64,000 nucleotides of DNA from the NCBI RefSeq assembly GCF_023898315.1, contig NC_064621.1, positions 536,259,383-536,323,382 of the forward strand, written 5' to 3'. Both the position numbers and the translations under genes were made by a program. Of this stretch, positions 1-9,960 are shown in pieces (position 1 is the stretch's first letter; every line of letters starts with the position of its first letter). The DNA comes from Schistocerca nitens (Eukaryota > Arthropoda > Insecta > Orthoptera > Acrididae). The notes under the pieces are model-generated. The model made no database searches, had not been told where the DNA came from, and saw nothing but the letters and a program-made list of their open reading frames with translations.

Positions 1-810
1 CTAATGTTTATCAGAGACAAAGGTATCATCAAGAGTGGACCAAACAAATATGATTTACAAATATAAACAATCTGACGAATAGGGTGCACAGCAATCTGCG
101 GCTGTTTGCTGGTGTCGTCGTTGAGTGACTGTAGGTGAATACAGGGTGACTTGGACAAAACTTATATTCGGTGTGATGGATGGCAGCTTGTTCTTAATGT
201 AGGAAAAGATAAGTACATGAAGACGAGTATACTCGTGTACTGTTTGAATAAATTATTAATGGAGTGTATAACAGTAGCATGTCGATGTAAGTGCTGTTCT
301 GTCACCTTAAGACATATATAACTATAGTATGTAGACGTATTAAATGTTCTAGTCCTGTCTAAAGGGCACTTACAACACTCACGGTTTCTACTCTTGCAAT
401 TACGTTAAGTACTTCAGATGTTATTCTAGCTTCGGTAATTGAAGCACTTAAACACAACTACCACCTCAACAACCGCTAGTGACCTCAGATGCTGCGTAAT
501 GGATAAAGCTCGGTCAAATGTGAAGTTATCGTATAGTCTTCGTTGCAGCTTTTCTTCGAAACTACCTCTTGTGAGTGATAATAATACTGAAAAACACGGT
601 CGCCAGCCAAAATGACGAATCGATTGACGTTATTCAGCAAATTTACCAAATTTGGTCTTTACTATATTTTGGTTCTTATAAAAACTTTTTCTCCTTTAGT
701 AATTTCTATCACTGAAGGAACAGGCTAATGCACGTAGATAGCTGAATAATGACTGCTTTCAGAATTGGTCACACGTCATACTTAGAAAGTTTTGGTCCAT
801 GAAAACAGAG
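1..810. other. unassigned AT-rich sequence
   Basis: No coding region, RNA gene or known repeat recognised on either strand. Only short open frames with stops in all frames. Confidence 0.5.
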
Positions 811-996
811 CGGACGCGGTGGCCGAGCAGTTCTAGGCGCTTCAGTCCGGAACCGCGCGACTGCTACGGTCGCAGGTTCGAATCCTACCTCGGGCAGGGA
901 TGTGTGTGATGACCTTAGGTTAGTTATGTTTAAGTAGTTCTAAGTTCTAGGGGACTGATGGCCGCAGATAGTGCTCAGAGCCATGTGAACCATTTT
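811..996 (+). repeat. tRNA-derived SINE, family A, complete
   Basis: The tRNA-like head (GGCCGAGCAGTTCTAGGCGC, then B-box GGTTCGAATCC) is followed by the family body (CTTAGGTTAGTT, TTTAAGTAGTTCTAAGTTC, AGGGGACTGATG) and the 3' end GTGCTCAGAGCCATGTGAACC. This is the commonest repeat in the window, with about 16 copies. The A-box and B-box are an internal RNA polymerase III promoter. Such elements depend on a partner LINE or other reverse transcriptase. This copy has a small deletion near 970. No clear TSD seen. Confidence 0.9.
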
Positions 997-2165
997 CCAT
1001 AAAAATAACGCCGAAACGATAATAGTGACTACCTACTGATAAGATCAGCAACACTGCCTCTGGAAACATGTATTATACACAAGAAATATTTTTACAACAC
1101 TTTTGTTAGTATCGAAATGATTGCAAAAGGTTTTATACTTGGTTTTCCTCAGTTTTATTGAAATAGTTTCTTTACGTAATTTCTTGGACAGATGGTCCCA
1201 ATAACCAATTGTTATTTACTTTACTTAGTTTCAAGGCAATCTACAGTTCTCCACATGTACTTTAATTATTGCACTTGAGTGATAATTTAAATTTACTTTG
1301 CAAGAAAACACTCAGTTGCGCAATAATGTTTCACACCAATGGATTCTAGGTTTCATTCTCTTTAGTATAGGGAAGAATCCCTACTTGGAACACTTTAGGT
1401 TAAATGAGTAGTTTTACACACGAACACTTGTTCACCCATCTCGTATACAGAACTAGGGACGGTTAATTTCAGTATTGTCGTCGTGAGCACAGTTGCTGAA
1501 GATTTCGGTGCTTTGAAGGCATGTACCGTTTTACTGCGACGGAGAATATTACTTGTCTTCGTGGCGTCGAATAATGCGACTTATACCATCGCAAATATGA
1601 GTTTGGCTTTGCTGGGGATCTGCGTCAGTCTAAGTAATGGATGCCTTAGACCATTTCACGTCCAGGAACCAACACTCGTTGCACACGTAATTTTATTTCT
1701 CCTCTTGTACCTTAGCACTTCCCCTTCACTCACATCTATTAAGCAGTTAAACTTTGGCTTTGTTTAAACAATACTGCGGAGTACGGCGCGCATCAGCTTT
1801 CGTCACCTGCCTCAACAGTGTCTTGCGCCTGTCTGGCCCGTTCCACTTCTCCCCTCTCCTACCTGCTTCCGTTAGCAGCAAAAAAATCTCCAACTTTTCC
1901 GACCTTCCAGAACATCGGTAAATCCCCATTGATTTTCACCTGTGTTTAACTTTAGCCCTGAGCTGGTGGTGACTTCACTTAACAAGCAACTATACATAGT
2001 TAAATAAAAGATACTTATTGTTACTTACACAACATTATAAACATAGGTTAATTACATATAAACATTAAACTTCACACCGTCAAAGAATATTGTCTTCTGC
2101 AGGCCCTCTTATACACTGCATACTGTACAAATCTCATACTTTGCTTCATTAGCGCAAAGAGTCTC
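997..2165. other. unassigned AT-rich sequence
   Basis: No recognisable gene or repeat. A 94-codon open frame at 1483-1767 has no known family, starts with a non-ATG codon and is not supported as a gene. Confidence 0.5.
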
Positions 2166-2367
2166 GCCCGCATCTCGTGGTCGTGCGGTAGCGTTCTCGC
2201 TTCCCACGCCCGGGTTCCCGGGTTCGATTCCCGGCGGGGTCAGGGATTTTCTCTGCCTCGTGATGGCTGGGTGTTGTGTGATGTCCTTAGGTTAGTTAGG
2301 TTTAAGTAGTTCTAAGTTCTAGGGGACTGATGACCATAGCTGTTAAGTCCCATAGTGCTCAGAGCCA
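2166..2367 (+). repeat. tRNA-derived SINE, family B (alternative head)
   Basis: The head differs from family A: CGTGGTCGTGCGGTAGCG, then B-box GGTTCGATTCCCGGCGGGG and TCTGCCTCGTGATGGCTGGG. From GTGTGATGTCCTTAGGTTAG on it is the same body and 3' end as family A. The tail ends at AGAGCC without the usual ATTTGAACC. It abuts the LINE fragment that follows. Confidence 0.88.
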
Positions 2368-2378
2368 GAGAGAGCAAA

Positions 2379-3020
2379 GTCTCTCGACTCTTAAAAGGTC
2401 GATAATGTTACAAGTGTTACTCGACACAATAACGTCGATTAAATATCTGTGCGTAATGTTGCGAAGCGATATGAGATGGAACGAGCATGTGAGAAATGTG
2501 TTAGGGAAGGCGAATGGTCGACTTTGATTTATTGGGAGAATTTTAGGACAGTGTGGCTCATCTATAAAAGACACCGATTATACAACACTCTAGTGTTTGG
2601 GATACCCACCAGATGAGACTGAAAGAAAACGTCGAAGAAATGGAGAGGCGCTCTGGTAGAATTGTTACCGGTGGGTCCGATAAACAGACAAGTATCACGG
2701 AGGTGCTTCGTGAACTCCAATGGGAATCCACGGATGTAATACTTCGTTTTCTCACGATAAACAATAATATGGAAATTTAGGGAACCTGTATTTGCAGCTG
2801 ACTGTAGAACTGTTTTACCGCCGCCATCGTATATTTCGTGTAAGGTGTACGAAGACAAAATAAGAGAAATTAGGGATCGTGTGGAGGCGTGAGTTGTTAT
2901 ACCCTCTCTCAATTTGCGAGTGGAACAGGAAACTGAACCATTAGTATTGGTACAAGGTAAAATAAGCCATGCATAGCTTGGTGGCTGACGGGTTATGTAC
3001 GTATGTAGATGCAGATCACA
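2379..3020 (+). mobile_element. CR1/L2-like LINE, 3' end of reverse transcriptase ORF and 3' UTR
   Basis: Broken frames read as the C-terminal part of a CR1/L2-like reverse transcriptase: RSDMRWNEHVRNVLGKAN at about 2460-2515, then after a frame change a LKENVEEMERRS segment near 2620, then KVYEDKIREIRDRVEA near 2848-2890. The region ends in the GTATGTAGATG 3' tail shared with the LINE at 30.4-31.15 kb. It is a 5'-truncated dead copy, the usual outcome of target-primed reverse transcription. Clade assignment is by motif recognition only. Confidence 0.75.
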
Positions 3021-3178
3021 CAAGAGTATAATCAGAACAGAAAGAGTTTTCGATCTAAAATAAAACTCAGTCATGGAATTCTAACCGGGAGGAAAAGCCC
3101 AAATAAACTAACGCAGCTTCATTTTATGTACCTAGTCTGAGGCAGTGACTGAAAATTTGTATCAAGGCCTAGAATCTA

Positions 3179-3337
3179 AATGGTTCAAATGGCTCTGAGC
3201 ACTATGCGACTTAACTTCTGAGGTCATCAGTCGCGTAGAACTTAGAACTAATTAAACCTAACTAACCTAAGGACATCATACACATCCATGCCCGAGGCAG
3301 GATTCGAACCTGCGACCGTAGCGGTCGCTCGGCTCCA
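3179..3337 (-). repeat. SINE family A, 5'-truncated, with TSD
   Basis: Begins with the reversed 3' end (TGGTTCAAATGGCTCTGAGC) and stops within the tRNA-like head at GGTCGCTCGGCTCC. It is flanked by an 11 bp duplication CCTAGAATCTA at 3168-3178 and 3338-3348, so it was truncated when it inserted. Confidence 0.9.
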
Positions 3338-3525
3338 CCTAGAATCTAGCCCGGGTCTCTTACTTACTAGGCAGGTGCGTTGCCCACTAAGCCCCCTTCG
3401 CACAGCGGTTCACATTACTGCACTGATTAGCCTGGACCGCCTCACTGCCGCCCCAGTCTACTTTAAAGTTCCCTTTCACAGGAAGAGAATTTCAGAGCCT
3501 CTCCATGTCCTGGAATAGCACCTCA

Positions 3526-3739
3526 AAATGGTTCAAATGGCTCTGAGCACTATGGGACTCAACTGCTGTGGTCATAAGTCCCCTAGAACTTAGAACTACT
3601 TAAACCTAACTAACCTAAGGACAGCACACAACACCCAGCCATCACGAGGCAGAGAAAATCCCTGACCCCGCCGGGAATCGAACCCGGGAACCCGGGCGTG
3701 GGAAGCGAGAACGCTACCGCACGACCACGAGATGCGGGC
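3526..3739 (-). repeat. SINE family B, complete, with TSD
   Basis: Minus-strand copy with the alternative head (reversed B-box GGGAATCGAACCCGGG). It is flanked by a perfect 12 bp duplication AATAGCACCTCA at 3514-3525 and 3740-3751. A young copy, close in sequence to the one at 34.5 kb. Confidence 0.93.
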
Positions 3740-3897
3740 AATAGCACCTCAGCATGGAACGTAAATGGGGGATTCTTCCTGAATCGCAGGTGTACGTACT
3801 TATACAAATGAAATGATACAATTTCAGAGACTTTACTGGTCTGATACAGAGATAATTTTCTGTACATATATACATAAATTTTTATATATTTTATGCG

Positions 3898-4910
3898 TAC
3901 ACGGTGTATCTGTAAGAGGTGAAAAAAAAAGTAACAGGACATAGAGCATGCTCCACTGAACAATTTGAGGCAGGGAACCTGGGGTCGGAAAAGCCAGCTC
4001 AAGGAGATATGAAAACTTCGTCTACTTGCCGAACAGCAGGAATAGCCATGTGTGGGGTGAAGAAAACCGTCGCACTGTAGTAGAGTCACACCATTAAGTA
4101 CGTTTTGCTGTGAAAATCTGGACCGACGCTGTAGCCGACAGTCTCTTGGGCTATATTTTCTACGTGGCGTTGTTGAAGAACGTACCCATGGCTGTCCTTG
4201 AGCAGAGCAATAATCTCAATGCTGTGTTTCCTTGTCGCTGAATTGGAAGGGGAGGTCCTATTCCATGGCTTGCGAGGTCACCTGACCTGAATCTCTTAAT
4301 TATTTCATATGGGGATACCTAAAGTCGCTTGTGTATGGGACCTCAGTGGACACAGAGTTGGAATTAGTGCCAGAATTGTAGCTGCCCATGATGTCATTCG
4401 AAGCATATTTGTCAGGTTGCGTCAGAATCTTGTTCGCTGATGACGTGCTTGCATTGACGTTGATGGCCGTCTGTTTCAGCACACTATGTAACAAACGGTA
4501 TAAATGGTGAGTTCATTGTGTCAGTGATGGTATTTGCAGTTAACTGTAGCTAAAGTAAATAAAAAAAGTACACAGTAATGTGATTTTATTCTTATTATCT
4601 CCTTAAGCTGGCTTCTCCGACCGCGGATTGATTGAAATGGCTCTGAGCACTATGGGAATTAATTTCTAAGGTCATCAGTTCCCTAGAACTTAGAACTACT
4701 TAAACCTAACTAACATAAAGACATCACACACATCCATGCCCGAGGCAGGATTCGAACCTGGGACCGTAGCGGTCGCGCGGTTCCAGACTGTAGCGCCTAG
4801 AACCGCAGATTCCCGCCGGCGACCGTAGATTCCCTATCTCAAATTGTTCCGTGGAGCATCCTCTATGTACTGTTAAATTTTTTCACGCTGTTACAGAAAC
4901 ACCATGTATA
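3898..4910 (+). mobile_element. mariner-like DNA transposon, degenerate
   Basis: Imperfect terminal inverted repeats start TACACGGTGTATCTGTAA on the left and end TACAGAAACACCATGTA on the right. The similarity runs about 110 bp inward. In between, on the plus strand near 4230-4480, broken frames resemble the end of a DDE/D transposase: an FIWGYLKSLVYGTSVDT segment follows the SPDL-like motif that carries the third catalytic acid. Same broad family as the elements at 18 and 21.7 kb. Internal deletions and stops make it inactive. Confidence 0.72.
4630..4819 (-). repeat. SINE family A inside a transposon inverted repeat
   Basis: Minus-strand SINE interrupting the right inverted repeat of the mariner-like element. 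Candidate TSD CGACCGCGGATT (4618-4629) and CGACCGTAGATT (4820-4831), with two mismatches. The left inverted repeat near 3980-3990 reads through the same site without interruption, which supports the insertion. Confidence 0.85.
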
Positions 4911-5174
4911 CAGAAAATCGTATTTGTATGAGACCAGTACAGTCTCTGAAACTGTCACTTCATTTGTATAAGTACCTTCACGTGGGTTTCAGGCTGGATC
5001 CGTCATTTACGTTCGGTTCTGGTACACTATTCCAGAGCATAGAGAGCGTCGCCAATTCAGCTGGTGTGTAAGGAGGAATTTCAAGCAAACTGTGGTGGCA
5101 GGAGAATTTGGATCGAGGAGGGAGGCGTGGCAGAGTAATCCGTGCAGTCGTGTGAACCGCTGTTGCAAGGTGGC
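4911..5174 (+). repeat. right arm of the old tRNA-like inverted repeat
   Basis: Inverted, diverged copy of the sequence at about 3350-3860. It continues after the transposon at 5178-6302 into 6306-6345 (GCACATTGCCTAGTAAGC), so that transposon split this arm. Confidence 0.6.
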
Positions 5175-5177
5175 TTA

Positions 5178-6302
5178 CAAGGGAACCTCCCCGTCGCACC
5201 CCCCTCAGATTTAGTTATAAGTTGGCACAGTGGATAGGCCTTGAAAAACTGAACACAGATCAATCGAGAAAACAGGAAGAAGTTGTGTGAAACTATGAAA
5301 AAAAAAAAATCAAAATATACCAACTGACGAGTCCATGTGCGAGATAGGGAACTTTTAGAATGATGCAAACGCAGGAGCACCGTGGTCCCGTGGTTAGCGT
5401 GAGCAGCTACGGAACGAGAGGTCCTTGGTTCAAGTCTTCCATCGAGTGAAAAATTTATTTTCAGACAATTATCAGAGTTCAGGCACTCAAACATAATCAA
5501 CTTCGCTCTCCAAAATTCCAGGACATGTTCAGATTTCCTTGGACATATAGAGGATTTGACGGTCTACACACGGAAAAGTTTGAAAACGTTAAAAACATAT
5601 GTTTTGAGAGAGCACAGAGGAAACTGTGCGACTGTGAAACTGTTGCATTCATTTGTTGCAGTTTATGTGACACACTCTTATGTTTTCATCACTTTTTTGG
5701 GAGTGATTATCACATCAACAAGAAAACCTAAATCGGGCAAGGTAGAAGAATCTTTTTACCCATTCGCCAAGTGTGCAAGTTAGGTGGGTCGACAACATAT
5801 TTCTGTCATGTGACGCACATGCCGTCACCAGTGTCGTATGGAATATATAAGACGTGTTTTACTGGATCAAATGTTTTCGGTTCCCATTGGAGAGGCACGT
5901 CCATTCGTCTACTAATCGCACGGTTTTGCGGTGCGGTCGCAAAACACAGACACTAAACTTGTTACAGTGAACAGAGACGTCAATGAACGAACGGACAGAT
6001 CATAACTTTGCAAAAATAAGGAAAGTAAACTTTTCGCTCGAGGGAAGACTTGAACCAAGCACCTCTCGCTCCGCAGCTGCTCACGCTGACCACGGGACCA
6101 CGGCGCTCGTGTGCTTATATCCTCCTTTATATTGCCTATGTTGCCGACGGACTACTCAGTTTGTAAATTTTGCTTATTTTTTCATAGTTCCACACAACTT
6201 CTTCCTGTTTTCTCGATTGATCTGTGTTCAGTGTTTCAAGGCCTATCCACTGTGCCAAATTATAACTAAATCTGAGGGGGATGCGATGGGGAGGTTCCCT
6301 TG
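5178..6302. mobile_element. non-autonomous DNA transposon with ~290 bp terminal inverted repeats, copy 1
   Basis: Ends are CAAGGGAACCTCCCC and GGGGAGGTTCCCTTG. The inverted similarity extends to about 5465 and back from about 6010. A 3 bp TSD TTA flanks it (5175-5177, 6303-6305), and the uninterrupted left arm of the host repeat confirms the empty site. A 3 bp TSD of this type fits PIF/Harbinger, though other superfamilies are possible. Each inverted repeat holds a tRNA-like stretch (GTGGTTAGCGTGAGCAGC, then GGTTCAAGTC). No transposase is seen. A 68-codon and a 75-codon frame in the core are also open in copy 2, but this may only reflect low divergence. Confidence 0.88.
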
Positions 6303-6349
6303 TTAGTAACTGACGCACATTGCCTAGTAAGCATACATACATAAAATCA

Positions 6350-6568
6350 TACCTGTATGAGAAGTTTGGCAAGTAGGAGACGAGGTACTGGCGGAAGTAA
6401 AGCTGTGAGGACGGGATGTGAGTCGTACTTGGGTAGCTTAGATAGTAGAGCACTTTCCCGCGAAAGGCAAAGGTCCCGAGTTCGAATCTCGGTTCGACAC
6501 ACAGTTTTAATCTGCCAGGAAGTTTCATATCAACGCACACTCCGCTGCAGAGTGAAAATCTTATTATG
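6350..6568 (+). repeat. tRNA-like repeat with upstream leader
   Basis: A leader (GACGAGGTACTGGCGGAAGT) is followed by a tRNA-like unit (GGGTAGCTTAGATAGTAGAG, then GAGTTCGAATCTCGG) and a tail (CAGTTTTAATCTGCCAGG, CACTCCGCTGCAGAGTG). The tRNA-like part lies inside the unit rather than at its 5' end, as in the array at 47 kb. I know it as a high-copy locust repeat; it is not a functional tRNA gene. Confidence 0.75.
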
Positions 6569-7267
6569 GATGCCTGTATGAGACCAGCATCGTCTCTAGT
6601 ATTGGATCATGTTGTTTGAGGCAACTTGCTCTAAGCAAGGAAAGAAACACAGAGTAAGGGAATGAAAGATATGTAGCCACAGAGGAAAGGCACCTAACGT
6701 TTTCCAATACCTTTCGCAATCTTAAACGGGCTCGTTCGCACGGAAAAGGAAACATTTTTGTTTCCTGCTGGAGTTAACAGTTGAAACACTCAGCAGGATT
6801 GTGACGTCAGAATACACAGATGCACGTAAAACGACACTGCGACTCACGAGGGAGAAGCGAAAGACGCATCTCGAGTGGACGATGTGGCGACGGTGGTTCC
6901 TGAGAGCGCTCCGTCACGCGTGGCCGCCCTGTGGCGCTGGCTGCAGTATCGAGTGTCTGGTATCGACAGCTGCTAACGACCTATCGACTCCCGAGGCGCG
7001 CGCCTCTGCCACGACCTGTCGCTGCAGGCAGCCCGGCCCCAGCCGAGATGTGCTGAGTAGCCCCTGACCGAGTGGGGCAACCCACGCTCCGCTCCACGCA
7101 CTGGCGTCCGTTCACTGCGCGAAGGGATACTACCAGCAACTCTAAAGGGTACTACTACCGATAGTATGTGACGTTGTTAATGGCACACCCTGCGCGTCTC
7201 CGGTTCTCTAGATCTTTCGGAGCGGAGCGAACCTTCTGCACGGCACGACACTTCCTTACTATTTTTA
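6569..7267. other. unassigned, GC-rich block at 6850-7140
   Basis: GC-rich, CpG-containing stretch without a recognised coding region. An 88-codon open frame at 6801-7067 is probably a composition effect. It could be a decayed CpG island or repeat. Confidence 0.4.
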
Positions 7268-7675
7268 CCAGATGGAGAGGTATGAAACCGGAATTTGGTT
7301 GCAATAATTACTGATAAACAATATTTTATTCAAAATAATCTCCATTGATATTTATACATTTCTCCCACCCCTCCGGCAGGCAATGAATGCCCCTGAAAAA
7401 AAAAAAAGAAACGGTTCTTCTTTTGAAGCGGACCAGTCAGCGAGACATTTTCGTACATCTTCATATGAATTGAAGCGCTGTTCAGCGAGAGCGTGTCCCA
7501 GTGATGGAAATAGATGATAATCGGGTGGAGTCAAGTCTGGAGAATAAAATACACTACATTGCTACACCAAGAAGAAATGCAGATGATAAACGGGTATTCA
7601 TTGGACAAATATATTACACTACAACTGACATGTTATTACATTTTCACGCAATTTGGGTGCATAGATCCTGAGAAA

Positions 7676-8912
7676 TCAGTACCCAGAACAACCACCTCTG
7701 GCCGTATTAACGGCCTTGATACGCCTGGGCATTGAGTCAAACAGAGCTCGGATGGCGTGTACAGGTACAGCTGCCCATGCAGCTTCAACACGATACCACG
7801 GTTCATCAAGAGTAGTGACTGGCGTATTGTGACGAGCCAGTTGCTCGGCCACCATTGACCAGACGTTTTCAATTGGTGAGAGATCTGGAGACTGTGCTGG
7901 CCAGGGCAGCAGTCGAACATTTTCCGTATCCAGAAAAGCCCGTACACGACCTGCAACATGCGGTCGTGCATTTCCTGCTGAAATGTAGGGTTTCGCAGGG
8001 ATCGAATGAAGGGTAGAGCCACAGGTCGCAACACATTCGAAATGATACGTCCACTGTTCAAAGTGCCGAGACGTGTAACCAATCGCACCCCATACTATCA
8101 CGCCGGGTGATACGCCAGTATGGTGATGACGAATACACGCTTCCAATGTGCGTTCACCGGGATGTCGCCAAACACGGATGCGACCATCATGATGCTGTAA
8201 ACAGAACCTGGATTCATCCGAAAAAAAAATGACGTTTTGCCATTCGTGCACCCAGGTTCGTCGTTTGAGTACATCATCGCAGGCGGTCCTATCTGTGATG
8301 CAGCGTCAAGGGTAACCGCAGCCATGGTCTCCGAGCTGATAGTCCATGCTGCTGCAAACGTCGTCGAACTGTTCGTGCAGATGGTTGTTGTCTTGCAAAC
8401 GTCCCCATCTGTTGACTCAGGTTCAAATGGTTCAAATGGCTCTGAGCACTATGGGACTCAACTGCTGTGGTTATCAGTCCCCTAGAACTTAGAACTACTT
8501 AAACCTAACTAACCTAAGGACATCACACACATCCATGCCCGAGGCAGGATTCGAACCTGCGACCGTAGCAGTCGCACGGTTCCGGACTGCGCGCCTAGAA
8601 CCGCGAGACCACCGCGGCCGGCTGTTGACTCAGGGATCGAGACGTAGCTGCACGATCCGTTACAGCCATGCGCATAAGATGCCTTTCATCTCGACTGCTA
8701 GTGATAAGAGGCCGTTGGGATCCAGCATAGCGTTCTGTATCACCCTCTTGAACCCACCGATTCCATATTCTGCTAACAGTCATTGGATCTCGACCAACGC
8801 GAGCAGCAATGTCGCGATACGATAAACCGCAATCCCGATAGGCTTCAATCTGACCTTTATCAAAATCGGAAACGTGATGGTACGCATTTCTCCTCCTTAC
8901 ACGAGGCATCAC
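7676..8912 (-). pseudogene. Tc1-like transposase pseudogene
   Basis: Reads from 8912 down. The N-terminal helix-turn-helix region is at 8912-8640 (YRDIAARVGRDPMTVSRIW). A SINE interrupts it. The catalytic region starts near 8251 with FSDESRF (first Asp). The frame then shifts near 8060-8075 and again near 7970, where one base is lost inside the codon for the second catalytic Asp, so NARPHVA follows without it. SPDLSPIENVW carries the final Glu. The protein ends at RGGCSGY. At least two frameshifts plus the SINE make it dead. Confidence 0.9.
8422..8621 (-). repeat. SINE family A inserted in the Tc1-like transposase, with TSD
   Basis: Complete minus-strand copy. A perfect 13 bp duplication CTGTTGACTCAGG lies at 8409-8421 and 8622-8634. 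It is the third level of a nest: mariner, then Tc1-like element, then SINE. Confidence 0.95.
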
Positions 8913-9960
8913 AACAACGTTTCACCAGGCAACGCCGGCCAACGGCTGTTTGTGTATGCGATATCCGTTGGAAACTTTCCTCATCTCAGTACGTTGTAGG
9001 TGTCGCCACCGAAGACAACCTTGTGTGAATTCTCTGAAAAGCTAATCATTTGCATATCACAGCATGTTCTTCCTGTCGGTTAAATTTCGCGTCTGTAGCA
9101 CGTCATCTTCGTGGTGTAGGAATTTTAATGGCCAGTAGTGTACATGCCTTAGTATTTCCCAATTGAGCGCCTAGATCGTTTCCCTGGCCCATTTTGCTGT
9201 GTATGATGGGGCGTTATCATGGAGCAATATGACTGTGTTGCCTTTTTCCATATTCCGGTCGTTTTTCGCTTGATGCTCGATTTGAATCGGTCATTTGCTG
9301 CTGGTACCGATCAGTAAACGGTTTCATCAGGTTTTTGCAGCTCGTAATAGATGACACCTCTCTGATCCCACTAAACACAGAGCATTGTGTTCTTTCCAAA
9401 AACTATTTGGTCTTGCAGCGGATGTCGATGGCTTGCCTGGATTCACCCATGATTTACGACGCATAGAATTCTCATAATATATCTATTTTTCATCACCTGT
9501 CACTATTCGATGGAGAACTTTCTTTTGTATCTGGCGAGCAGCATTTCACAAGTGGTCTTTCGATTTGCTTGCTCTCTTTAATTCCGTTCATGCAGAATCC
9601 ACTTTCCCACTTTCTGCACCTTTCCCATAGCTTTCAACCGAAGAGAAACGGCTTTCTGCGTCACTTTCAATTGCCTCGCGAGTTCCTGATGATGCTGAGT
9701 ATAATCTTCATCCAGTAAGGCCTGCGATTCGTTGTCTTCGAACTTTTTTGGTGTTTTCCCGCGCTCGTCTATTCTCACGTCAAAATCACCACTTTTCAAT
9801 TTTTTGAACCACTCCAAACACTGTGTTTTCGAAGAGCACGTTCGCCATAAGCTTCGACAAGCATTCTATGCGATTCTGCAGCAGTTTTCTTCAAATTCTT
9901 ATCAGTATTTAAATGGCAGTACAGGCTCACTGCGTACAATTTGGTTTTACATTTCTCAAC

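Larger units (their letters stand above)
3130..3895 (-). repeat. old tRNA-Thr-like repeat, left arm of a large inverted repeat
   Basis: Read on the minus strand, the part around 3338-3410 resembles a tRNA (GCCTAGTAAG in the anticodon region). The tail runs to about 3860. The same sequence lies in inverted orientation at 4911-5174 and 6306-6345, for example ACTTATACAAATGAAATGA at 3799 against its diverged complement near 4950. Two SINEs are inserted in this arm. The copies are clearly diverged, so the structure is old. Confidence 0.6.
7550..9142 (-). mobile_element. Tc1-like DNA transposon inserted in the mariner
   Basis: Ends read TACACTAC on the left and GTAGTGTA on the right. Short inverted repeats continue inward (CTACACCA, then GAAGA). 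It lies within otherwise continuous mariner sequence and contains a full-length but broken transposase and one SINE. Confidence 0.88.
7268..9960 (-). mobile_element. mariner transposon (irritans-like), split by a Tc1-like insertion
   Basis: Minus-strand mariner remains in two blocks. The N-terminal half lies at about 9143-9930 (TAAESHRMLVEAYGE-like stretch near 9870, then MEWFKKLKSGDFDVR from 9817). The C-terminal part lies at 7352-7545 (TPPDYHLFPSLGHALAEQRF). The break sits just before the motif with the third catalytic Asp, where the element at 7550-9142 inserted. Several frameshifts and stops. Outer ends were not resolved with certainty. Confidence 0.85.

Noticed and set aside
5525-5783. 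Small protein conserved between the two long-inverted-repeat transposons
   Set aside because: Two overlapping frames are equally open in both copies, which fits low divergence rather than selection. No family recognised.
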